DNA of 64,000 bases, taken from NCBI GenBank assembly GCA_963693285.1, contig OY848929.1, forward strand, positions 64,501-128,500. The letters run 5' to 3'. The notes under the pieces are model-generated. The model was not told the DNA's origin. It worked only from the letters and a program-made list of their open reading frames with translations, and did no database searches. Below are positions 55,411 to 64,000 of the stretch, one piece after another (the stretch's first letter is position 1; each line of letters opens with the position of its first letter). The position numbers were made by a program, and so were the translations under genes. Source of the DNA: Xestospongia muta. Taxonomy: Eukaryota > Porifera > Demospongiae > Haplosclerida > Petrosiidae.

Positions 55411-57741
55411 TCATTTATGATGAGACTTAGAAACAACTGGAGGTGTGGTCCTAGATGAGTCATGTGACCTATCATGTGATGATGCACTAGAGTCATGTGA
55501 TCTGTCATGTGATGTACTAGCATCTGATGATGAAGAGTCAGACTCCTCTTGTTTTTTTCTCTTACTAGATGACTTTTTTCTCCTAATATAACGACATACG
55601 TAGTATTAAAAATCGGGTGATTCTTGGTGTAACTTGACTATGATGACATCATAATGAAATGACACATAGTGATGTCAGATGACATCACCTAAACCCTAAA
55701 CCCTAAACCAAACCTAACATTATTAACTCTATGACACATAGTGATGTCATCATAGTACATGTGTTACATCATCAGTCAAGTTACACCAAGAAGCACCCTA
55801 AAAATCAAACATACCGTTTTGTTTTTTTATGTTTCTTGTGACGTTCTTTGTCAATAATTTTTTTGAGTTTTTTTAAGCGAGCTTTTTCTAATTGTTTTCT
55901 TTCTCTCTCTCGTTGTTCAGCAGCCTCGAGGTCACATGATCATCAAATGAGTGGAGTCCCCAGTACAAAGGTCAGAGATATAGCACAAGAAGAGAAACAA
56001 CCAATCAGATTTGAGCAGTCACATGATGTAAACATAACAAGGAGGCAAAGACACACCTTCTTTTCCAAAATTGATGTAAGAAGTGCAGCTCGACTTTTTG
56101 CTGGTTCTGTTGAAGGATTATCAGCTAATGCCTCACGATAACAACGTAAAGCTGACTTTAATTTTCCAAGCTTTTCAAGCCTAGTGAATGTAAAAAATGA
56201 CTTTTATCAATTGTCATGTGGCTTACTCCTGTCCGTATGCTGTTTGAGTTTCTACCAAATATTTCTTAGCATTGTAGTGGGTGTGGTTTAGTGTCAGTGC
56301 TGCCTCAAAGTCAGCAATAGCATTTTCATATTTATTATTATTGGCATACCTAGGAAAATAATATTAATTAAAACAAGATAAGTGGGTGGAGTCTTACAAT
56401 GCTCCTCTAGCCACCATTGCTTCCACATTTTCTGCATCAATTTCTAACGCATAATTGAAATATCTCAGTGCATTTTCAATTTGTTTAGCTTTTAATAACT
56501 TAACTCCAGTTGCTACACTATAACAAAGGTATATTAAAGATAGTAGGTGTGGCTTACGTTTCCATGGACCACTTTCGTCTCTGCACTTTCCTCAATGAGT
56601 CATAATAATCTTCCTCTTTTATTGTCTTCCTATAACAAATGACATAACAGACTCAATCTCATACTGCTTACTAACATAAGAATGGGTCTGAGGAGGCTAG
56701 AATGAGATCCTGAAGGTACCTTAAGAAGATCTTTCAAGTTTTCAATACAATATGGGTTTTTAAACCCAGTTGATTTAGACAAAGCATCGATATATGGTGA
56801 TCTACTTATCATATATCATTATAACAACTGATTAGTGGTACTTACTCTGAGCTAGAAGTTATTGGGGCCTCATCTTCCATATACCCCTGTTATTAATCAA
56901 CAAATTAATAGTGATTAAATAAACTAAGTGTCATACCAGTTTAATGTTAGGATCAGTAGTTTCAAATGATAACTCTAACATCTCATCAACTTCATTAATA
57001 TAAACTATAGCAGCTAATATATATATTGTTAAATAAATGAGGTCATTATGACATCATATTACCTCGTACGACATCATCATATTGTAATTCATCAAACAGT
57101 TGCTTCCTCTTGTCAAGGTCACTATCATTCATCTTGACCACTCCCTATGGTTGTCATAGTAACCAAATTACTATAGAATATTGTACCATTATTCTAAGGT
57201 CATATATTTCTCTTTTCTTGTGGAAATCAACGAGGGAGGTTACCCTTATTGTTACTTCTGTTGAGCATTTATTGACCACATAGCCTTGAACTACATGACC
57301 TGGGACTAGTAACTAGAGAGGGCGTGGCTTTTTCAATTGGTTACATAACCAAACCTTGAAGAGTTGTTTTGTTCGATATTCTGGGTCCACTTTCATAAGG
57401 TACTCAATAGGAGGAGGATCCCCATATGCCCCTGTAATTATTGAATGTTATCATCAATTAATATAATATGTACCTGCAAAATTAGGAGGTGATATGGTAA
57501 GGGGTTGATTGTTACCATGGTAACATAAGTACTCCATTACATCACTTTGGGCCTCCATAAATTTAGTAACCTGTCGCTGAAAAGGATTTTCTATTAGTAA
57601 GTCATGTGACTGTCTTGTGACCAATGTATTGGCATCTGTCAGTTGTTCTGTAGAGATGTACGAGTCCATTAAGTGGGTGTGGCCTTCTTCTGGTGGAACT
57701 GATGCCTCGTTGTTGTCATGACAACTACCTTGTAAGTCCAT
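55411..57741 (-). CDS. TTC14: Tetratricopeptide repeat protein 14 (TTC14)
   Basis: S1-plus-TPR protein. I start at 57741 (MDLQGSCHDNNEASVPP); an in-frame ATG at 57789 is only 12 bp from the divergent SLC49 start and less likely. The N-terminal exon reads NPFQRQVTKFMEAQSDVMEY. Then GDPPPIEYLMKVDPEYRTKQ leads to a small S1-type module (GHVVQGYVVNKC, VTSLVDFHKKREIYDLRI) and KRKQLFDELQYDDVVR. TTC14 signatures follow: YYDSLRKVQRRKWSMET, a TPR array (GVKLLKAKQIENALRYFNYA; NVEAMVARGALYANNNKYEN; HYNAKKYLVETQTAYGQELE; LKSALRCYREALA) and a basic/Ser-rich end with SHDRSHDSSASSHDRSHDSS. It stops at 55411. Human TTC14 has an S1 RNA-binding domain followed by TPRs and a KR/S tail, so an RNA-related nuclear role is likely but unproven. 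An intron near 55600-55815 carries a MITE. Confidence 0.86.
55615..55798. mobile_element. hAT-like MITE, 184 bp, in TTC14 intron
   Basis: Terminal inverted repeats of about 25 bp: left begins GGGTGATTCTTGGTGTAACT (then TGACT), right ends TACACCAAGAAGCACCC, one mismatch. Flanked by the perfect 8-bp direct repeat TAAAAATC at 55607-55614 and 55799-55806, the target-duplication length of hAT elements. The interior is non-coding, with a second nested inverted pair (ACACATAGTGATGTCA, twice) and CCCTAAA repeats. Non-autonomous; no transposase in the window. Confidence 0.92.
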
Positions 57742-57800
57742 AGACCACGTTCTTCTGTGTAATGAGAGGGTGTGGTTAATTTTAATCATTAACCCTTTGT
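57742..57800. promoter_or_regulatory. Bidirectional promoter interval, TTC14 / SLC49A3-like
   Basis: Only 59 bp between divergent start codons (12 bp if TTC14 starts at 57789). It holds a GAGAGGGTGTGGTTAA CACCC-type word. Confidence 0.45.
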
Positions 57801-59777
57801 ATGGAGGAAGAGTTTGCCCTTACTAGCACAGCAGTAACAGATAGTCCAGTTGACACAGAAGATATAGAAACAAATTTATGTGAAATGGACCCTGAGTCTA
57901 CATCAGAGAACAAGATTCCATTACGTAATCGTGATGCTGGTATTAAATCAAGTATTAATAATGAATTGATCCCTGTTCATCGTGTCTATATGATACGTTG
58001 GTTAATGTTAGTGGCTATGATTGTATTAAACGTCAGTAATGGCATGGTAAGGACCTCCAATACACATATATCAATATATATTTATTGACAACAGACGTGG
58101 TTAACATACGCTCCTGTCCCTCATTCAACTGCTGACTTTTATAATATAACGTTAGAAGAGGTTGATTGGTTCTCTATTAGTTTCTTTGTAGCCTCTCTTC
58201 TTGTTGGTTTTATTAGTATTGGGATATTGGATATATTTGGATTAAGAACAGCTGTAAGTTACCACCCCTTTAATTATATCCTATTAATTATATTAACAAT
58301 GTAGGTGTGGCTTGGAGCTGGTTTTAATTTGCTTGGAAGTATTCTACGTTATATCAGCACTCTCCATCCTATATTGTGCTCCACCCACTTTTCTAAATCG
58401 GGATTTATGGTAGCCATGATAGGTCAAATTCTTTGTGCTTGTGCTCAGCCGTTTTTACTTTATGCTCCAGCAAAACTAGCCAATACTTGGTTTGGTCCAA
58501 AGGAGAGAGTATTATGTACAAATCTGGCTTCAATTGGTATGACATAACTACTCTCACACAGACTATAGAATTATTAACCCCTTCATAGCTAATCCAATTG
58601 GTATAGCAGTTATACAGTTAGTTTCACCTCATGTTGTCACGGAAACAAACAAGCTTCCTACTCTGGTATATTACAATATGTTATATATTATATGTGCAAT
58701 GTCTTTAGCTTTGGATCTGTATCTTACCAGCTGGACTAGGAACAGTGTTGTCCATCACATATTATCGTAGTCAACCTCTTCATCCACCAACAATAAGTGG
58801 AGATACTGAACACATACCATTTTTTAAAGGATTAAAAAAAGTGAGATGTAATTTGTTAAATAATATTCATCAATTAATTCCAGGTACTCTTAAATTTGAA
58901 TTTCTTAGTTTTGGTAGCAATATTTGGGGCATCTTCTAGTGTGTTTAATGCTCTAGTTACTATAATACCACAATATCTCTGTCCTTATGGATACTCTGAC
59001 GTAAGAGATATATTAGATTATAAACTGACTATTGTATTTGATGTAGCAAGATGTGGGTTTATGGACTTCCTTGCTTATATTTTGTGGTTTGATTGGAGCT
59101 ACGTTGGCTGGTCTATTAATTGACTGGACAAAGAAATTTAAAGAGATTGGTATTGCCAGTTATACATGTGCTATTATTTTTTTTATATGGTTCATTGAGG
59201 TAAGGCTAGAACATACAAGGTTTACATCTATACTACATCATAGGTTGCTAGTATTGAGAACAGACCCTATTTAGTTGCTATACCTCTTTGTCTCTTTGGT
59301 TTCTTTGCTTTACCAATATTACCAGTATGTATGGAGTTAGGTGTAGAAGTAACCTATCCTGTTGCCGAGGCAACCAGTTCTGGGATACTTTGGAGTGCAG
59401 CGTATGTTTACTTTCTATAGCATATATCCATTGTTATTATCATCTCTCCATTTCTTAATAGTCAAATTGTGAGTATTATAATTGTGACAATTAGTCAAGT
59501 TATTGTCACAGATATTGACACACAATATTCAAAATGTGGTGTCGGACAAGTGACCACACCCAACAGCAGTGATGTCATATGTGCAAATAGAAACTCAACA
59601 TCGTATATTAATAGTGATAGTATTAAAGCTCAAAATTGGAGTAATGCTGGACTGCTATTAGCTAGTATGGCTGTACTGGGATATGTTCTGTTTGCTTTAA
59701 TCTTCAGACCCAATTATAAAAGATTGGAAGTTGAAAATGAAGAAACTAACAGAGAAACTAACAGAGATTATGATTAA
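57801..59777 (+). CDS. SLC49A3: Major facilitator transporter, SLC49A3 (MFSD7)-like
   Basis: Polytopic membrane transporter of the SLC49 (FLVCR-related) family in about nine exons. A 70-residue acidic cytoplasmic N-terminus precedes TM1 (RWLMLVAMIVLNVSNGMTWL then TYAPV). VDWFSISFFVASLLVGF, GILDIFGLRTAVWLGAGFNL and GSILRY follow, then MIGQILCACAQPFLLYAPAK and NTWFGPKERVLCTNLASIAN, PIGIAVIQLVSPHVV: the MFS A-loop region and SLC49A3-like TM4-TM5. The second half has LVLVAIFGASSSVFNALVTI and IPQYLCPYGYSD, then LLIDWTKKFKEIG, VCMELGVEVTYPVAEATSSG and a last helix LLLASMAVLGYVLFALIF. The C-terminus is short and acidic. Substrate for SLC49A3 is not firmly known; haem transport in SLC49A1/2 should not be assumed. 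Convergent with the RTK gene, 140 bp between stops. Confidence 0.85.
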
Positions 59778-59837
59778 TTTATTATCTTTGATTGCTATAT
59801 ATGCAATGGTATTCTATATGTTATTTAAACTAATTAA

Positions 59838-59992
59838 ATCAAGTCATGTGGGTGTGTCCAAATAATCGATCCTGAATTTAAATCTGTCATCTTCCAAAAA
59901 ATTAATTAATAGATTGATCATGTGGGTGTGTCCAAGTAAACATCATCTGATCCGGAACTTAAACTGTCATCTTCCAAGAATGATTTCTGAGA
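59838..59992. repeat. Local duplication of the RTK terminal-exon end
   Basis: The segment from TCATGTGGGTGTGTCCAA to CTGTCATCTTCCAA occurs twice, at about 59845-59900 and 59918-59981. The second is the true coding end; the first is a diverged copy in the 3' UTR. Confidence 0.8.
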
Positions 59993-62900
59993 CAAGAGAT
60001 GGACAAGATCACTCGCAGTAGGTCGCTTCTCTGAGTCAATATCCCAACATTTCATCATAATATCATAACTATGGACAAAATATTAATACTGAATAGCGAG
60101 TGGGTGTGACTTACATTTTATCGGAGCAATCAGCAGGTTGTGATAGTCTCTTTCCTGCCTTTAAATGAGCTGTCATTTCATCCCAAATGTTGCCATGTCT
60201 TATATCAGAATATGGTCTGTCACCTATTAACATAAGATAACATTAATTATTAGTTCTATTGTGTTTTAATGTAATATCATAACATTAATTATTAGTTCTA
60301 TTGTGTTTTAATGTAATATCATAACATTAATTATTAGTTCTATTGTGTTTTAATGTAATATCATAACATTAATTATTAGTTCTATTGTGTTTTAATGTAA
60401 TATCATAACATTAATTATTAGTTCTATTGTGTTTTAACTCACCATAACTAGCAATTTCCCACAACAGGACACCATAGGACCAGCTAAAAATTAAAGAGAT
60501 TAGTCATTAAATAAAATCTTAATTGATGTTATGACCAATAATATTATCACACATCCTCAACAGACGTACATTACATATGCACATTTACAATACATATTAT
60601 ATTAAATAATTTACATGTCACTCTTGTGAGAATAGATCCATTTTTCCAAAGCTTCAGGTGCTGTCCATCTTACTGGAACACGATCCTTTGGATTTCGTCG
60701 ATGATAATTTTTCTCACCCAAAACTTTGGCCATGCCAAAATCAGAAATTTTGAGTACATGATCTCGTGTGATAAGAATATTACGTGCAGCAATATCACAA
60801 TGAATTACCTAAAATTAACTCAATATTTAATATAGTTTTATTATATTTACCTTCATATTATTCAAATGTTCTAATCCTGAGACAATCTGTAAAGCAAAGT
60901 TATGGAGATCTCTTGTGTTGAGTTTTGTGGGAACATTGATATAATTATGAACCAATGGCCACAACTGGTGAGCTAATGGAGACAATGTTGTCACAGTGTA
61001 GGCAAAAGAATCAAACTGGTTAGTAGCTAGCTCAGTGAATGGAGTAGTTGGAGAGACACAGGGGGGTGTGGTCACTTCAGATTGTGTACGTGTAGGAAAA
61101 TGAATGTATGTATGTGTCGTTGCATTAGAGTACAGAGAGGTTTGTGCTGATAGTGGTAAATGAGAAGTCAGGCTATTTAGGGGAGTGTGACGAGAGACAA
61201 AGGGACTACTAGATGAACAGCTAGAATTAGAACTGTGTGTACTTTGAAGTCTTTTATGAGGTAACATTGGAAGACACTTTTTTAGAAAGTCATACAAATT
61301 GCCGTGTTCAGCATATTCCATTATCAGACAAACTGGACCATCTATGTAAGAATGATAAGAATGAATGTACTTATGATAACAATATGCATTACTACCTGAA
61401 GTAGTACAGTATCCTAATAAATTAATGATATTAGCATGTGGTCTTATTATACACATAATGTTTAATTCTTCTCTCATATCTTCCTCATCTTTTAAGGTAT
61501 GACAATCTAAAGACAGAGTGAAAACAGAATTCGTAAAAAAAGATACATTATTATATTATTATTTACTATGCTATAAAATAGTGTTGGCAGTGAATTTGTA
61601 AGATAAATGGCTTTTGTGTAAACTATGAACTACATTAGGCTGTACAGGAAGTTATGATGACCCTGTCCTACCTTTAACAGTCTTCACGGCTACAACATTA
61701 CCAGTGACATTAGCCTTTCTTACTTGACCAAATCTTCCTTCACCTAACAACATAAAAAATAACACTCTGTGATAACATAAGAGTGTTCTTACCTAGTCTC
61801 TCCATAAACAATAACTGATCACGAGCAATTTCTCTACAACGATTTAGTTGAGGAAAGAACCTGTTATTAACTGTGTATTTTCCTGTAATTGGTGAAAGAC
61901 CGTTTGTTTTAAGGGAATCTTGTCTCATAAAGGTATTGTTGTGAATGCCCCTAAATGACATACGCTCTTGCTTCATTTGGTATTTATGACATATCACCAT
62001 GGCAACCAGCAATGATACAATAAGTGCAATAAACAACAGAACTGAGATTAAAACAGAAAATATCACAATTAACTGGACCATATTATCTTTTGAAGGTTTT
62101 ATTGTAAGAGTGGACGTGGGAACGACAATTGAGAATGAGGAGAATGAGGAAGATGAGGAGGAGGATGACAAAGGAATTACAGTGGAAGAGACAAATGGTA
62201 TCGGAGGCACAAATGATAATAGAGACACATTATATTCTTGATATATTCTCTTTCCAGGGTAACCAGTATCGTTGACAATGCACTTGTATGTTCCTGCAAA
62301 CTCATCAGTCATATTGGTCACATTAAATTGCAATATTCTAGTTAGTATCACTTCATATTTTCCAGTAAAGTTATCATCACCAATAATGTACATATCATCA
62401 TAGATATCTTCATCTAAGAACAGTTTTAGACCACTAGGAGTAACCCAATATACTTGAGCACCAATCCCAGTATGAACAGTACATGTTAATGACATATTAC
62501 TATTATCCATAAACACTGATGGAGATAATTCAATTAACGTGGGACTTTTCACAGGTAAGACTAGTAATAAAAAAAATTGTGGTTAACAGTGGTAAGTATT
62601 CTACTAAGATAGCTTCTTGATAACTAGAAACCACAGACAACCCTAAAAAAACCCAAACATTGATAATCTATGTAACCTGGAGACAAAGAAAGGGTACTTT
62701 GAACATTCACCACAAACCAACCCAAAGTAGTTAATAATTTAAACTGTAACCACTTTTTATATCTTTGATCTAACCAAGTCATATCAAGACTAAGGAAGTG
62801 ACAGTACTAGGATTACTAATTACAATGAGATCAATACCTGGTAAGACTTCAATAGGGTAGTATTCTCGACTGTGTACATCCCAAACATAATATAATTCTG

Positions 62901-63942
62901 AATAACAACTATAGTTGCCTTCATCGCTTGGTTGTAAGTCATCAATAAAAAGATAATTGACAGTTAGATCCTTTTTACCAAGACATTCTGGAGGTTCATG
63001 TGTCCTATATACTCTGATTCTATCAGATTTTAACTTTCTACCTACCAAATCTTCATAACATGATGATACCTGCAGTACAAGTAAATCAATGACATCATAA
63101 TGACATTGCTTACGTTTGGTTCAGGTATACAATATGGATCTTCTTCAATGACATGTAAAGTAACATTAGTTGAGTTAGTCCATGATGTATAATAATTTGA
63201 TGAAATTGACGAATATGTACATTTCAAAACAACATTTTGTCCATATTCAAGATATTGTGGTGAGTCTGGATGGTCTATCAATTTGGGCAGTGTAGTGGTA
63301 GGAGCTAAGATAGAGAAAAAATAGTGTGTTAGCACTATCTAAGTGGATAACTTACCAGATACTGTTAATGAATGGAACGTTTCTTTATTACAGTTCTCTG
63401 TTTGTACATGACATGTAAAATATGCATCATTATAGTATGGCTCAATGGAGATCACTTTAAGACATCCATGGAAAAAATTATGATTACAATCTTTGACAAC
63501 TTCTAGATTATCCAGTATTTTAAGCTCAGCTGCAATTGGTGTACTATAATTCCAAGAAGCATTTAGACACACTTCTATTAACTCTGTTGGATGCCATATT
63601 GTAAGACACCATGTTATATCAAATGGATCTCTCTCAAAATTACCGAAAAAAGAACAATCGTAATCATAACATGGAATTAACGTAGAAGTACCAATTGAAT
63701 CAGATGGATATCTCTCATCTATTATAACAATAAATACCAATATTTTCTAACGTTATATATCACATACCAGTTTCTTCACTGCTGTTGATAGACAAGCGTT
63801 TCCTTACGCTTTCTTTAAAGAGCTCTTGTAGTGTAGCGTTAGCTTTGAGTTCACAAGCATTATCCAGTAATTCTTCGCGAGTAATTTCTGTCACTGCTGT
63901 AGTGAACAACACTAACATCAAAAAGAGCTGTAGGCGAGACAT
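59918..63942 (-). CDS. Ig-domain receptor tyrosine kinase with split kinase domain
   Basis: Type I receptor kinase. The start at 63942 gives MSRLQLFLMLVLFTTAVTE (signal peptide). The ectodomain has about three Ig-like units, including LEYGQNVVLKCTYSS and DDLQPSDEGNYSCYSELYY, and CTVHTGIGAQVYWVTPSG with DEFAGTYKCIVNDTG. A transmembrane helix lies at about 62075-61995 (LIVIFSVLISVLLFIALIVS). The kinase has LGEGRFGQV, VVAVKTV (ATP lysine), REELNIMCIIRPHANIINLL, LIMEYAEHGNLYDFLKK, a Ser/Thr-rich insert of about 100 residues, LHNFALQIVSGLEHLNNM, VIHCDIAARN (HCD at 60795-60803), KISDFGMAK, VPVRWTAPEAL and SDVWSYGVLLWEI. The tail ends DDVYLDTPT. The insert position matches the PDGFR/VEGFR/KIT class, but membership in a vertebrate class is not claimed. 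The catalytic Asp and DFG are intact; the HRD arginine is Cys. The ligand is unknown. Confidence 0.88.
60241..60440. repeat. 42-bp tandem repeat in RTK intron
   Basis: Five nearly identical copies (starts at 60241, 60283, 60325, 60367, 60409) of a 42-bp unit containing CATTAATTATTAGTTCTATT. It fills the intron upstream of the exon at 60183-60223. Confidence 0.95.
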
Positions 63943-64000
63943 CACGCAGAGAGCTAGTACACATGCACAGCGCAAGACGTGGGGGTCGACTTTATGCTAA

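Noticed and set aside
55683..55702. CCCTAAA repeats resembling telomere sequence
   Set aside because: Only two to three units, inside the MITE; not an interstitial telomere.
61999..62241. 80-codon forward frame with acidic tract
   Set aside because: Antisense of the RTK membrane helix and Ser-rich linker; no independent support.

Overview
The window looks like a gene-dense, AT-rich chromosome segment of an early-branching animal, most likely a demosponge of the Amphimedon type. The evidence is: animal-only genes (FANCI, attractin, a CFAP46-type axonemal protein, an Ig-domain receptor tyrosine kinase); two giant multi-SRCR membrane proteins of the kind expanded in sponges; very short introns (mostly 40-70 bp) with standard GT-AG ends; and spacers between genes that are often under 150 bp. 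The species is inferred from overall character, not from a diagnostic marker.

Layout: 1-9635 (+), two tandem SRCR receptor genes, the first cut by the window edge. The first is a near copy, introns included, of the 3' two-thirds of the second. 10224-15879 (-), RAD50. 15981-18402 (-), a TBC1D12/14-type Rab GAP, divergent from an intronless polyamine-oxidase-family gene at 18490-19923 (+). 19962-23787 (-), EXOC2/Sec5, divergent from UNG at 24014-25308 (+). 25477-27295 (-), an ARHGAP19-like RhoGAP. 27398-37066 (-), CFAP46, with a tRNA-Pro(CGG) on the opposite strand in one intron. 37067-39360, the only large spacer, a patchwork of duplicated fragments. 39361-43078 (+), NOP14. 43787-50307 (+), FANCI. 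50452-55344 (+), attractin. 55411-57741 (-), TTC14. 57801-59777 (+), an SLC49A3-like transporter. 59918-63942 (-), an Ig-domain receptor tyrosine kinase.

Functional themes: three genome-maintenance genes (RAD50, UNG, FANCI) sit within 35 kb. Secretory and trafficking genes (exocyst, Rab GAP, RhoGAP) and cell-surface genes (SRCR, attractin, RTK) make up most of the rest. Genes are mostly arranged as divergent pairs with very short shared promoters or as convergent pairs with short 3' gaps. There is no sign of an operon.

Most unusual: (1) an inverted duplication of about 0.7 kb flanking NOP14. Each arm carries a GC-rich, hairpin-forming segment with two UUCG-capped stems that I cannot assign to a family, and displaced fragments of NOP14 and CFAP46 lie beside it. 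(2) A small vocabulary of transcription-factor-like palindromes scattered through introns of unrelated genes: a 14-bp RFX X-box-like palindrome, and two 8-bp words (TGACATCA, TCACATGA) repeatedly paired at an 11-bp period. (3) A 184-bp hAT-like MITE with perfect 8-bp target duplications in a TTC14 intron. (4) A split-kinase RTK with HCD instead of HRD in its catalytic loop.

Limits: exon boundaries were read by eye, so internal gene structures are approximate. Gene assignments rest on recognisable motifs and remembered family sequence, not on a search.
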